From the NCBI RefSeq assembly GCF_008935075.1, contig NZ_CP044545.1, forward strand, positions 1,887,501 to 1,951,500: a stretch of DNA of 64,000 nucleotides. Direction: 5' to 3'. A program made the translations under genes and the position numbers. Source of the stretch: Pradoshia sp. D12. Lineage in GTDB: Bacteria; Bacillota; Bacilli; Bacillales; Pradoshiaceae. The notes beneath the pieces are model-generated. The model saw only the letters and a program-made list of their open reading frames with translations, searched no databases and had not been told where the DNA came from. Positions within the stretch are counted from its first letter, which is position 1; each line of letters begins with the position of its first letter. Shown one piece after another: positions 54,922-64,000 of this stretch.

Positions 54922-55033
54922 AAAATCCCTCCTGGTTGTATAGTGGAGCAGTATATAACTATAAAAGTATGAAACTATATATGATATCTAACAGTTCTAG
55001 CCAATTAGAAAGAAAATGGTTGATATGAATTCC

Positions 55034-56422
55034 TTACTGATTCATTTCCGTTAGAGTGATGACAGTAATGAAATTAATCCCGGTTTGTTTTAATGCGGAT
55101 AGTATGGAATTTACTGATTCATGAGATGAGTTTCTTTCAATAAATATAAATATCTCGTCATAGCGATTGATTTCAATATTATATAAGTAATTTACGATCC
55201 CTTTATTTTCAGGACTATCAAATGTAAATTTATTATGAATTAGGTAATCACTCTTTTCTAAAGAGTATATTGGACTTCGAGTAGTAGATTGAAAGTAAAC
55301 CTCACTCCCCATGGACGAAGCAATCATCATAGGTATATACATAAATTCCCCGGTACCTATAACCAAGGTCCTCTTACCTTTGCGATGCTGTTTCAAAATA
55401 CCGCCTATCTCTTCAAAAATAGGAGAAAAACTTCTTTCTTCTTCTATATCCAGACCAAATCTCCCTGTAGCCTGTGAATAAGGGGAAGCATTTAGAGACT
55501 CATCAGTATTGATAGAAGTAAATTGATTAAAGTGATGGTCTTTAAAATAATGATGGATAGGTATATATGAAACGTGTTGCTCAGAAGTTTGATTAGGAGC
55601 AGCAAGTTGATCCTCTAGCTTTAAATCAGGTTGACCATTAATCGAGATTGTTCCATCCATTAAAGACACTGGATGTATGGTAACCCCTAATTCTCTTTCT
55701 AATTGCTGATATTGTGAACGATGCTCAGCTGTGCGCCAATCCAAAATCGATATCAATGTAAATACCTTTTTTGATGGATAAACAGAATGGATTTTTCGGA
55801 TAATATTGATTGCTGTTTTACCCGTTGTTATTTCATCATCCACTAATACAATTTCTTGGTCGTTATCAAAAAAAGCAGGATCGCTTGAATAGACATAATG
55901 GCTGCTGGCATGGGAATGTTCTTCTTCAAAATTAATGATTGAAGGGATTTCAGCTATTTTTTCTCTTGTTGTGTGTATGTATTTTGCATGTTTATCAAAG
56001 GAACTAAATACCGCATGGCCCAATGCTGTAGCCGTCTCAGCAAAACCAATAATGGTTAGTGGCTTTGGCAGTTTGATCGGATCTTCTTCAACTAAAAGCA
56101 AGGATTCCTCAATGTTTCCACCAGTTTTTATAGCCTCAGCGATTGCCTCTGCACGCATATCTTTCTTGCCGTAGACGACTTCTAAATATCGCAGGGATAA
56201 TAAATGACCAACCAGTAGAGGTATTTTAGGATTAACAGCCAGATGTTTGCCTAAAACCGTACTTACGAATAAAAAATTACGTTTCTTATTAATGCGAGTC
56301 GCCATTTTAAATAAATGATGTGTTTCGAAATCATATGGATTATCATAGACTTCGATCCTAACTGTTAAATCATCCAGTATTTGGTGCGTTACTTCTCTTA
56401 TATTCACTCTGGTTGCTGTCAT
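55034..56422 (-). CDS. Phosphoribosyltransferase with TRSP domain (Ter operon)
   Basis: 462 residues. The PRPP-binding motif EIVLVDDEITTGKTAINII is at about residue 190-205, a textbook type I PRTase loop. The C-terminal ~150 residues match the TRSP-like domain (RTLVIGTGEFMYIPMMIAS, STTRSPIYS). It begins one base after the CitE-like gene, with GAGGTG inside that gene's end, so translation is coupled. Predicted to make a nucleoside-like compound; substrate unknown. Confidence 0.87.
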   Translation of the reverse strand: MTATRVNIREVTHQILDDLTVRIEVYDNPYDFETHHLFKMATRINKKRNFLFVSTVLGKHLAVNPKIPLLVGHLLSLRYLEVVYGKKDMRAEAIAEAIKTGGNIEESLLLVEEDPIKLPKPLTIIGFAETATALGHAVFSSFDKHAKYIHTTREKIAEIPSIINFEEEHSHASSHYVYSSDPAFFDNDQEIVLVDDEITTGKTAINIIRKIHSVYPSKKVFTLISILDWRTAEHRSQYQQLERELGVTIHPVSLMDGTISINGQPDLKLEDQLAAPNQTSEQHVSYIPIHHYFKDHHFNQFTSINTDESLNASPYSQATGRFGLDIEEERSFSPIFEEIGGILKQHRKGKRTLVIGTGEFMYIPMMIASSMGSEVYFQSTTRSPIYSLEKSDYLIHNKFTFDSPENKGIVNYLYNIEINRYDEIFIFIERNSSHESVNSILSALKQTGINFITVITLTEMNQ

Positions 56423-56423
56423 T

Positions 56424-57632
56424 TCATTTCACCTCTAGAATTTGTTCATCATATCCTTGATTTAAAAGTAAACTAGTAAAATCTTGATCAACATTATATA
56501 CACCGAATACCTTGGCTCGGAGTAGGATTTTTTTCGCCCAATAATAATGAGGTTTCATTTCATTCATTTTGTTTTCATACATGCTTTTTAATACCCCTGC
56601 ATCCCCTTCGCGGTTCGCTATGATGCTTATGGCATCTAAATATTCTTCATGTGTAATGGTATATAAAGAATGCACTGCTTTAATATGAGTAGGGTGTATA
56701 ATGGTTTTTCCGTTAATTCCATTTAATTTATCCAGGAGGACTTCGTTAATTAAACCATCTAAATATTCATTGATTAATTCAGTCCGCTTTACTAGACCGG
56801 AGCTACCATATCTTCTTTGAAAAGGAGATACACGCAGTGTTGGTTTTAAGATACGGTTATCTTTTGAGAAGAACTCCCAAACTGGCCCGGAAACTACATA
56901 TTCATCACCTTGTCTGGTAAATAGATTGATAATATCCGTGATACAATCTCTAATCACCGACACATCATAAATAGTTGTGTCTACTTTTCTTCGTATACCA
57001 AATAAACCAGAAAAATCAGTAGCCCCTATCCGGATGTTTAATATATAGCTCTTATAAGAATCCAGTAATTCTTTTATTTTTAATAGAGCATCCATTCGGG
57101 TTTCTTTATAAATAATTTCAGCTGACTCCAATATAGGCATACCATATAGTAAGCTATTGTTTTTATTGATTTCATCCAGGATTGCTAAAAATTCTTTCCC
57201 ATTTTCATAATTGAATTTTGGAAAAACAAATCCTGTCAGAATGTACAAATAATCGTTAATGAGCTTAGTTATTCGTCTCATTTGGATTGGATCCCGTACT
57301 CTTATAAAAATAAGCGGCAGTTCATCTATACTTATTTTGTTTTCCTCAAGATGCTCAGATAGTGTACAAAGATGTTCCAGCAATTTGTTTTCAGCATCCA
57401 CAACTATACAATCAGCCACTGAGTCTTCCAAATCAATCACTAATGAAGTAAGTTCTTGATACTTCTTATTAATGATATCCTTTGCGATATTCGCTTTAAT
57501 AGCAGGCATATAAAGAGTGGCACCTAGGGCATAAGCAAGAACCTCTTTATCTGTGTATTTCGTAAAAGGCTCCGGTTCCATATAAAAAATCTCTTTCATT
57601 TTTACTGATGATTCATAGCTGAAGTGCTGCAT
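56424..57632 (-). CDS. CitE/HpcH-like C-C bond lyase of the Ter operon
   Basis: 402 residues from the ATG at 57632, behind AAAGGAG; the longer frame has no ribosome binding site. TIM-barrel lyase of the CitE-like family: LVIDLEDSVAD near residue 70, PLIFIRVRDP and KIIHPTHI-like NGKTIIHPTHIKAVH. It contains GATDFSGLFGIRR, found in this Ter-associated branch. It would add or remove a carbon unit in the metabolite pathway together with the PRTases. Confidence 0.87.
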   Translation of the reverse strand: MQHFSYESSVKMKEIFYMEPEPFTKYTDKEVLAYALGATLYMPAIKANIAKDIINKKYQELTSLVIDLEDSVADCIVVDAENKLLEHLCTLSEHLEENKISIDELPLIFIRVRDPIQMRRITKLINDYLYILTGFVFPKFNYENGKEFLAILDEINKNNSLLYGMPILESAEIIYKETRMDALLKIKELLDSYKSYILNIRIGATDFSGLFGIRRKVDTTIYDVSVIRDCITDIINLFTRQGDEYVVSGPVWEFFSKDNRILKPTLRVSPFQRRYGSSGLVKRTELINEYLDGLINEVLLDKLNGINGKTIIHPTHIKAVHSLYTITHEEYLDAISIIANREGDAGVLKSMYENKMNEMKPHYYWAKKILLRAKVFGVYNVDQDFTSLLLNQGYDEQILEVK

Positions 57633-57712
57633 CCTTATTCTCCTTTCATATAAAAAATAAAGACTACTGTTAACGAACACAGTAGCCGTTTTTAATTCTC
57701 AGCCAGATCCAA

Positions 57713-58498
57713 TTATTTCTCTTTAGATGCAGCCATTTCCGTGTTTTTATCAATATTTTTACCTTTATTGATATAATGAATGATAAAAGTTGCGAGAAAA
57801 GCGACAATGATAATCGCAAAAAATACATAATGAGATACATGGAAGCCAAAAACACTTGCAAACATTTTTGCTGAGATAATCCCAATAAGTATAAATGCAG
57901 TAGTTTCGAGTTCAGGTACGCGTTCAATTAATGTTAAAAATACACCGGCAACTGTACGCATCATTAGGATTCCTAACATACCGCCAACCAAAAGTACCCA
58001 TACTTGATCAGATATTGCAAATGCAGCTAATATAGAATCCACTGAGAACGCAATATCCATTAATTCTACTGAAACAACCGTGCTCCAGAATATTCCGATT
58101 GTACGTGTAAGCCATGAATTTTTATTAAATTGTTTTACGCCGTCTTCGCCATCTCCGGCTTTTGACCGAAAATGCTGGATTACGATCCATGCTAAGTACG
58201 CAGCACCTAAAACTTTAATGAACCAAAATTTAACGAGGTATACGCCTATTCCAATAAATAAGAAACGGAAGAAGTAGGCACCGAACATCCCATACATAAG
58301 TGCTCTTTTTCGTTGTTTTTCAGGAAGATGCTTTACTAAAACAGCCAGAACAAGGGCATTATCAGCGGACAATAATCCTTCTATGATTACTAAGGACCCA
58401 ATTAGTCCCCATGCTACAGGATCAGTTAATACTTCCGCCCACATGTCCAAGTCAAAAAATAATGCATACGTACTTAAGATTTGTTCTAAAATTTCCAA
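57713..58498 (-). CDS. terC: TerC-family membrane protein
   Basis: 261 residues, TTG start with GGAGG 9 nt upstream. Seven or more membrane helices: SLVIIEGLLSADNALVLAVL, the TerC signature with acidic residues in the membrane, then SVELMDIAFSVDSILAAF. TerC proteins bring metals, often manganese, to secreted or membrane proteins, and anchor Ter complexes at the membrane. Equivalent to YceF in B. subtilis; it follows the three terD genes here. Confidence 0.93.
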   Translation of the reverse strand: MEILEQILSTYALFFDLDMWAEVLTDPVAWGLIGSLVIIEGLLSADNALVLAVLVKHLPEKQRKRALMYGMFGAYFFRFLFIGIGVYLVKFWFIKVLGAAYLAWIVIQHFRSKAGDGEDGVKQFNKNSWLTRTIGIFWSTVVSVELMDIAFSVDSILAAFAISDQVWVLLVGGMLGILMMRTVAGVFLTLIERVPELETTAFILIGIISAKMFASVFGFHVSHYVFFAIIIVAFLATFIIHYINKGKNIDKNTEMAASKEK

Positions 58499-58572
58499 AG
58501 TGTTAACCCTCCGTTGTATATCTTAAAAATAATAGGGGAAAGAAATAATTCCCCCTAACTAATCATTTATGC

Positions 58573-59151
58573 TTAAACGCTTAAGCCATATGCTTTAACC
58601 AATGAATGTAACCCGCCTTGATAACCGGAACCAACCGCATTGAATTTCCAATCAAGGTTATGTCTATAAACCTCACAAAATACGACAGCTGTTTCAATAC
58701 TGAAATCTTCTCCAAGGTCATAACGTAAAACCTCAACGCCCGTATCTTCATTTACTAGACGTACAAAAGCGTTGGTAACTTGTCCAAAATTTTGACGGCG
58801 AACTTCCGCATCATGAATCGTTACTGTAATAGCAATTTTGTTCACATCATCGGGGATTTTAGAAAGATCGATTTTGATTTGTTCATCATCGCCTTCCCCT
58901 TCTCCCGTTCTGTTATCTCCGGTATGGGTAACGGAACCATCCGTACTTTGAAGATTATTATAAAAAATGAAATCGAAATCGTTACGGCATTTTCCGTGGG
59001 CATTTAAGATGAACGCAGAGGCATCCAAGTCAAAATCTTGACCTCCATCAAAGTTTTTTACATCCCATCCTAAACCGATAACAATTTTTTGCAATGTTGG
59101 ATCGTTTTTAGTCAGGTCAATACGTTGACCTTTACTGAGTTGAATAGCCAT
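58573..59151 (-). CDS. terD: TerD-family stress protein, copy 3 (YceC/D/E-like)
   Basis: 192 residues from the ATG ([17 protein letters not shown]), chosen because it aligns with the two paralogues; its ribosome binding site (GAGAGGTG) is 11 nt away. TerD fold: [35 protein letters not shown] and [18 protein letters not shown]. The acidic DFDLDAS motif binds calcium in related proteins. It is 54 nt after copy 2. Confidence 0.93.
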   Translation of the reverse strand: MAIQLSKGQRIDLTKNDPTLQKIVIGLGWDVKNFDGGQDFDLDASAFILNAHGKCRNDFDFIFYNNLQSTDGSVTHTGDNRTGEGEGDDEQIKIDLSKIPDDVNKIAITVTIHDAEVRRQNFGQVTNAFVRLVNEDTGVEVLRYDLGEDFSIETAVVFCEVYRHNLDWKFNAVGSGYQGGLHSLVKAYGLSV

Positions 59152-59205
59152 GTGCAAAATCACACCTCTCAAATTCGTATATTACTATTTAATAAACGAA
59201 TAGTA

Positions 59206-59787
59206 TTATCCTATTTGTAATCCATAGTCATTGCAAAGAGCAGCTAAACCGCCTTGGTAACCGGAACCAATCGCACTAAATTTCCATTCTCCTTGATGGC
59301 GGTATAATTCGCCTACAACAACGGCAGTTTCAATGCTAAAATCTTCTCCCAAATCATATCTGATCAGTTCTTCATTCGTTTCTTCGTTCACAATTCGAAT
59401 GAAAGCGTTTGAAACCATACCAAAGTTTTGACTTCTGGAATCAGCATCATGGATGGTTACAGCAAAAGCAACTTTTTGTATACTTTGTGGAATACTTTGG
59501 ATTGAGATTTTAACCTGTTCATCATCGCCGTCACCTTCTCCAGTTAAGTTATCACCAGAGTGAGTTACGGAACCAGCACCACCTGTTGTATTATTATAGA
59601 AAACAAAATCTTCTCCGCCGGATACTTTTCCGCTTTCATTTAAAAGAAATACGGATGCATCAAGGTCAAAATCATGTCCGCCATCATATTTGTTTACGTC
59701 CCATCCTAAACCTACTATTACTTTTGTTAAACCAGGATTTGTTTTTGTAAGATCTACTTTTTGTCCTTTTGATAATGAAATTGCCAT
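59206..59787 (-). CDS. terD: TerD-family stress protein, copy 2
   Basis: 193 residues. [23 protein letters not shown] and [18 protein letters not shown] as in copy 3. GGAGGG precedes the ATG. In B. subtilis yceC-yceD-yceE are three tandem genes of this type controlled by several extracytoplasmic sigma factors and SigB; the same arrangement is present here. Confidence 0.94.
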   Translation of the reverse strand: MAISLSKGQKVDLTKTNPGLTKVIVGLGWDVNKYDGGHDFDLDASVFLLNESGKVSGGEDFVFYNNTTGGAGSVTHSGDNLTGEGDGDDEQVKISIQSIPQSIQKVAFAVTIHDADSRSQNFGMVSNAFIRIVNEETNEELIRYDLGEDFSIETAVVVGELYRHQGEWKFSAIGSGYQGGLAALCNDYGLQIG

Positions 59788-59820
59788 TTTATTTCCCTCC
59801 AGTATTTTAATTAATATTTA

Positions 59821-60405
59821 TTATTGGTATTTGCTGCATATCTCCGATAGACTGCTATCTTTCGTTCCATCACCAATAGCAGCAAATTTCCATTCTGAAT
59901 TGTGACGATAAATTTCACCTGTAATCAATGTTGTTAAGCCAGCATAATTATCCGACAAATTAAATCGAACTAATTCTTCGCCTGTATCGTGATTCACAAC
60001 ACGTATATAAGCATTCTCAATCATGCCAAAGTCTTGTTTTCTTTGAACACAGTTATAAATGTTTACGACAAAAACTAATTTGTTGTATGTATTTGGAACA
60101 GATTTCAAGTTGATTTTAATGGATTCATCATCACCATCGCCATCCCCAGTTAAGTTGTCTCCTGAATGAATAACAGAACTACAAGCACTTTTTTTATTCC
60201 CAAAATAAACAAGATCTTTATTACTCTGCAATTTATCTGCAGTCAGCATAATAACTGATGCATCACAGTCTACATCTGCACTTCTGCTAAAAAAGCCGCC
60301 TTTTTTCTTTACTGGATCCCAACCTAAACCAACCATAATCGTATTTAGATTTGCATTACCTTTTGTCAGGTCAATTCGTTGTCCTTTTTGTAAGCTTATA
60401 GCCAT
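59821..60405 (-). CDS. terD: TerD-family stress protein, copy 1, with an insertion
   Basis: 194 residues from the ATG at 60405 behind AAGGAGAG. The N-terminal region has a 10-residue insertion KKKGGFFSRSADVDCDAS around the calcium motif, in which DFDLDAS is DVDCDAS, so calcium binding may be altered. It is the first gene of the operon and the most divergent TerD copy. Confidence 0.92.
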   Translation of the reverse strand: MAISLQKGQRIDLTKGNANLNTIMVGLGWDPVKKKGGFFSRSADVDCDASVIMLTADKLQSNKDLVYFGNKKSACSSVIHSGDNLTGDGDGDDESIKINLKSVPNTYNKLVFVVNIYNCVQRKQDFGMIENAYIRVVNHDTGEELVRFNLSDNYAGLTTLITGEIYRHNSEWKFAAIGDGTKDSSLSEICSKYQ

Positions 60406-60961
60406 TAACGTTCTCTCCTTCTTTAGTTTTGGATTTTCTGTATAATAGCCATGGGTGAAATAACGAATATTTACATAATTCAATAAATTTCGTTAGTTAA
60501 TATTTACTAGTTTATGAAATTACTAACTAGTAAAGCGCTATATATTTACTATAATAACTAAAAATGCCTTACATTTACAACTTTTTATATTAATTCCCAC
60601 GAGATACTTTATATTTGTCGAATTTTTAGACATTTCGCATTATTGTCTCTTCCAGTTATAACCTTTTATTCTTCTTTTCCCTGGATGCTTTTCATCACTT
60701 TAGACTCTTCATTTACAGGAAATAGATTACTAATTTAGTAAGTACTTAATATCGTCATACCGGTAGCAATATGTCGTCATTGAGGGGTCTAACTAGACAG
60801 GAATTACCCATTAACTGAAAAATAGGCATTAGAGAAATTAGAACAGGAAGAAAAGTAATAAAAGTACTAATGATTTAGGGGAAATATGTATAACAGATAG
60901 GGTGGATACAAAGAATATTTACTCTCCTCACTCTTTCTCATGCTATGAGTCTTTTAGCTGC
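60406..60961. other. Promoter region of the ter operon
   Basis: 556 nt between the first terD and the MATE terminator, AT-rich. Contains a perfect inverted repeat (60504-60533) and, on the minus strand, a TATTAT -10-like box near the start of terD (60438-60443). No good -35 was found, nor a clear SigB or ECF promoter. No gene. Confidence 0.5.
60504..60533. promoter_or_regulatory. Perfect inverted repeat upstream of the ter operon
   Basis: TTACTAGTT (60504-60512) and AACTAGTAA (60525-60533), nine-base arms with a 12-nt spacer, about 100 nt before the first terD start. A candidate operator. Confidence 0.55.
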
Positions 60962-60994
60962 AAAAAAAAAGAGATTATTCATCTGAATAACCTC
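60962..60994 (-). terminator. Terminator of the MATE-type transporter gene
   Basis: GAGGTTATTC / GAATAATCTC on the minus strand followed by T9. Confidence 0.9.
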
Positions 60995-61002
60995 CCTTTT
61001 AC

Positions 61003-62337
61003 TTACATGGATTCCATTTGAGTAGCTTGCTTATCTATGTCCTTATTATATTTTTGCACCACCATAAAAACGAATACTAAGCCAACCAATTCCCCAAGAG
61101 AAGCAGCTATGGCACCCGCTCTTCCATTTAATGAAGGGAACAGGACAACAAATGTCACTAAAATAATTACAACCGTAATCAGATTATAAAGCTGTGGCTT
61201 TAACATCGCTCCTGTTTTCTTGTTTAGCATTAAAATGCCCCCTAAGTAATCCACCCAAGGAAAAACAAAGGTTTTTATAATAAAGAATTGCAGCACCTGC
61301 AATGTCTCTTTAGCCAATGTACCGGTTGTGCCAAAGATCGTATCCATAAACCAGAAGCCTGCAGGTGTATAGCATAATATAAGCAATAATGTTGTAGGAA
61401 CTATACTAAAAATCACAATACACTGAAAGACCGCTTTTTTGTTTGTATCATAAAATTGAAGAACGACCTGATGGGTGTACATAAAAAAGCTGATGATCAA
61501 ATTCGTTACACTGAAGGCAAGAGCAAAAGAAGCGATCCCGAGATTTACATTGTCAATGAAGCTTAAACAAGCATAAATGATAGGTGTTACAAGCGTTTGA
61601 AAAGATAAGTAAAAGACCAATGGCGTATAAAACTTTCCAATCTCTCTTTGGGTCAATGGCTGTTCATCATCTTCATCCAGGTTCTCTGTCTTTATTAAAC
61701 GATGGCCTCTCCAGATACTGATTACACATTCGATTAACATACCGGTTAAGAAAATGATGGCTCCGGCTATACTTGACAGTAAATCCGCATAATGGATGAA
61801 ATAAAATGCAATTGCAATCATACCAATCAAGCGAATAATCACACCATAGGTCACCCATTTTGTTTCAAGATGATTAATCATAATTCCCTGATATAACGTA
61901 CGGATGCCTGATAGTAAAATCACAACAGCTAAAACCTTAAAGGTGTTCATTAAAGCTGACATATTCTCAGGTTCAGCATTAAATAAATAAGTGAATATCC
62001 ATTCTCCAAGCGGTGAAAACGCGACTAACATACAAATAAGCATTAAAGAAACGATGATTTTTATGAAAAAAGAGCAAATAGCCTGGAAGGTCGACTTCCC
62101 TTTTGCTAAGGCTGAGCTTGTTTGTCTGAATACTAAAGCCGGTCTTTCCATAATACTAAACAGTGAAAAAGCAATTGCATAGTTGGATATAATGACCTCC
62201 GCTGCTTCAGCCCGACTAAGTGTCCCGTTAATAATAACGTGAGATACCGAAGTCAAACTAGCTGACAGAGCCAATGGGATAAAGAATAGCAATATTTTTC
62301 CTAATGTATATTCCTCTGATGTCTTTGGTTGTTTCAT
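61003..62337 (-). CDS. MATE/MOP-superfamily membrane transporter (multi antimicrobial extrusion)
   Basis: 444 residues, about 12 membrane helices. Topology and internal repeat follow the MATE/MOP (polysaccharide-flippase/ANKH-like) layout: SLTSVSHVIINGTLSRAEAAEVII at the first helix pair, VIIRLIGMIAIAFYF and later VFPWVDYLGGILMLNKKTG. MATE proteins export drugs in exchange for Na+ or H+, but ANKH-like relatives have other substrates. GAGG lies before the ATG. It stands alone with its own terminator. Function is not assigned. Confidence 0.78.
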   Translation of the reverse strand: MKQPKTSEEYTLGKILLFFIPLALSASLTSVSHVIINGTLSRAEAAEVIISNYAIAFSLFSIMERPALVFRQTSSALAKGKSTFQAICSFFIKIIVSLMLICMLVAFSPLGEWIFTYLFNAEPENMSALMNTFKVLAVVILLSGIRTLYQGIMINHLETKWVTYGVIIRLIGMIAIAFYFIHYADLLSSIAGAIIFLTGMLIECVISIWRGHRLIKTENLDEDDEQPLTQREIGKFYTPLVFYLSFQTLVTPIIYACLSFIDNVNLGIASFALAFSVTNLIISFFMYTHQVVLQFYDTNKKAVFQCIVIFSIVPTTLLLILCYTPAGFWFMDTIFGTTGTLAKETLQVLQFFIIKTFVFPWVDYLGGILMLNKKTGAMLKPQLYNLITVVIILVTFVVLFPSLNGRAGAIAASLGELVGLVFVFMVVQKYNKDIDKQATQMESM

Positions 62338-62587
62338 GTCGTAACCTCACTTCTTTTCAATCAAACATTTTTTCACAAAACTACAGACTGAAATATCTAA
62401 TATGTTCACTTTCATACGGAAACTGAACAAATTATTGACAAAGTAAAAGCTATTCATGCTGCTTATTAGATTACTCCTCCCAAGCGGCAATCGTCTATCT
62501 TAACGCTTTATGCATGTGTATAAACCGAATTTTCAAAGAATAAAATAGAGCACCTTTAATTATTTTTTATTAGAAGGAGATATATTT

Positions 62588-63721
62588 ATGTCCTTTCCCT
62601 GGTTTAAAAAGAAAAAAACAGAACTATCCGGAACATTAACTGAAATGAAAAAGATGCTTGATCAAAAAAAGAAAGTAATATACAAAATGACGCATGAAGA
62701 TGAAATGATTTTAAGAATGATACGTGAAAAAACAAGCTTAGCCAATCAGAATAATATTACCAGGACTAAAGCCTATCTTTCTTTTTATCAAAACCATCCA
62801 GAGATCCATTGGTCATTTCTTGCCCATATGGTTTCCAGAAATGCCGGATGGAATATGACTGACTTAAAGGGTACTTGTTTATCAAGATTGCTGGAGAAAA
62901 AGGAAGCTGAAACATTCTTTTTGTTTTTAGAACGGGGCAATTGGTTGATTTTTAATGATGCCTATCCTCAATTACTCATGTATGAAGAATCACTTAAATA
63001 CGGTCGGAATCTCGCCTACTTATTGCCTCATTTATTTGTTTCAGCGTATATGCAAACTGTTTGGACTTACTTTTGGCAATATAAAGATTCAGCTCTTCTA
63101 ACGGTGGCACTTATCATAAATGAACAAAACCATTTAGAAGAAACACTCATAAAAGAACCCAATATCCATAATCAGGTCCTTGTAAAACCTGAATTTTCTC
63201 TACAAGATCATTTATCAATGAATCAAATTTTATTTCCTTATTTGAAAAATAATACGAAGATCAGTTTTGCGGGTAAAACGATCCATCACTTTGAACAGCT
63301 CGATAGCCGGATTCAAATTGGAAAGGATTTGTATACGTGTTTATTTAATGATAGAAGTTTGAAGAAAATTGAACAATGGGCATTAAATACGCCGCATACA
63401 GGCTCAAGAAAGGATTATTGGCCGCATCTTTTTAATGATATAAATGAAGAATTTCCAGGAAAAAAGTATAAAGTTCGTTTAAGAGAATGCAGGCTGCTAT
63501 CTGGATCTCCTCACTTTTATAGCCCTTCACTCTCATATGTATGGAAAGATGTATCGCACTCGCCACCTCAATATACAGAATGGTATAAGGATTCAACGAT
63601 TGTAAAGGAAATGGTTCTGAGTATGAATCAAACTATTGAAAATGTAGAAGTTGATTATTGTAAAACACTGGAGAAATTGGAGATGGCTTGTGTGGCAAAG
63701 AATGTATTCCCTCTTTTTTAA
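62588..63721 (+). CDS. yppC: DUF2515 protein (YppC-like)
   Basis: 377 residues. Helical, soluble, with family stretches NNITRTKAYLSFYQNHPEIHWSFLAHMVSRNAGWNMTD split over two helices and LFLERGNWLIFNDAYPQ. This matches Bacillus YppC (DUF2515), a protein of unknown role. AAGGAG precedes the ATG. It is convergent with an mscS-type gene across a shared terminator. Confidence 0.8.
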   Translation: MSFPWFKKKKTELSGTLTEMKKMLDQKKKVIYKMTHEDEMILRMIREKTSLANQNNITRTKAYLSFYQNHPEIHWSFLAHMVSRNAGWNMTDLKGTCLSRLLEKKEAETFFLFLERGNWLIFNDAYPQLLMYEESLKYGRNLAYLLPHLFVSAYMQTVWTYFWQYKDSALLTVALIINEQNHLEETLIKEPNIHNQVLVKPEFSLQDHLSMNQILFPYLKNNTKISFAGKTIHHFEQLDSRIQIGKDLYTCLFNDRSLKKIEQWALNTPHTGSRKDYWPHLFNDINEEFPGKKYKVRLRECRLLSGSPHFYSPSLSYVWKDVSHSPPQYTEWYKDSTIVKEMVLSMNQTIENVEVDYCKTLEKLEMACVAKNVFPLF

Positions 63722-63779
63722 ATATGGTTAATATCTAAGGTTTTCTAGCACTGTTATAGTGAATACTCTTTATAAAAGA

Positions 63780-63819
63780 AATATACCACTATGAATCACT
63801 TAATTCACAGTGGTATATT
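63780..63819. terminator. Terminator between yppC and mscS-like gene
   Basis: AATATACCACT / AGTGGTATATT plus TGAAT / ATTCA, nearly perfect 17-base stem; T-rich on the minus strand. Confidence 0.85.
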
Positions 63820-63827
63820 AAAATGAT

Positions 63828-64000
63828 TTAATTTGATCTTTCTTTTATTAATGAAAACTCAGGATCAACAGAAACTTTTTGCATAGGCACTGCCAAAGAT
63901 ATTCCCTCTTTTTCTAACAGCTGCATGATACTTAAATTGATTTGATGTTTAATTTGGACATGTTCTTCCCAGGCAGTAGTATTGGTAAAGAAATAAACTA
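63828..64000 (-). CDS. MscS-family mechanosensitive channel, C-terminal end (5' cut by window edge)
   Basis: The frame ends VYFFTNTTAWEEHVQ..., INLSIMQLLEKEGISLAVPMQ and QKVSV. This matches the cytoplasmic beta/alpha C-terminus of small-conductance mechanosensitive channels, where INLxIMxxLEExGIxxAxPxQ is common. The pore region lies beyond the window. Confidence 0.75.
   Translation of the reverse strand, partial: VYFFTNTTAWEEHVQIKHQINLSIMQLLEKEGISLAVPMQKVSVDPEFSLIKERSN

Overview
The window comes from a low-GC, spore-forming Gram-positive bacterium of the Bacillaceae. The grounds are spo0M, two TnrA-type MerR regulators, the amiE-nagZ-namZ wall-recycling genes, B. subtilis-like yyaL, yqxD, yppC and yceG/telA/terD genes, AGGAGG ribosome binding sites with frequent TTG/GTG starts, and an AT-rich composition. 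The species cannot be named from this sequence. I saw no rRNA, tRNA, CRISPR array or intact insertion sequence.

Layout. 1-2087: end of an oligopeptide ABC transporter operon. 2373-3134: spo0M. 3583-8617: amiE-nagZ-namZ (muropeptide scavenging). 9163-17715: mixed small genes, including a repeat protein, yyaL, a Gfo/Idh oxidoreductase, a general-stress protein behind a good SigB promoter, and a glutathione peroxidase/OhrR-type regulator pair with a palindromic operator at its start site. 17829-21880: nitrogen block, with amtB followed by a GlnD/DUF294-like nucleotidyltransferase and a DnaQ-type exonuclease (no glnK in this window), and two divergent tnrA paralogues.

22104-29445 is an accessory region. 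It holds a decayed gene, then a three-gene McrBC-related system (coiled-coil protein, McrB-like AAA+ NTPase, DUF2357/PD-(D/E)XK McrC-like nuclease) with overlapping genes and its own promoter and terminator. A 50-bp imperfect direct repeat (44/50) lies on each side, followed by gene remnants and small orphan genes. 30328-31510 is gene-poor.

32503-47222 is a catabolic island: two acyl-CoA dehydrogenases, an aldehyde dehydrogenase, a CoA ligase, two MaoC-type hydratase subunits, an SCP2-thiolase-like protein without the thiolase cysteine, and a DUF35 Zn-ribbon protein. The set matches the enzymes that remove a branched side chain by retro-aldol cleavage in steroid degraders. The two operons share a near-identical 20-bp motif fused to matching -35/-10 boxes. 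A GAF/PucR-type regulator and two further CoA ligases adjoin.

48384-60405 is a large Ter stress operon read on the minus strand: three TerD proteins, TerC, a CitE-like lyase, two phosphoribosyltransferase-like proteins, a HAD phosphatase (apparently started at ATT), YceG, TelA, and a TerF-like protein split by a stop and two frameshifts. The window closes with a MATE-type transporter, yppC (DUF2515) and the end of an MscS-type channel gene.
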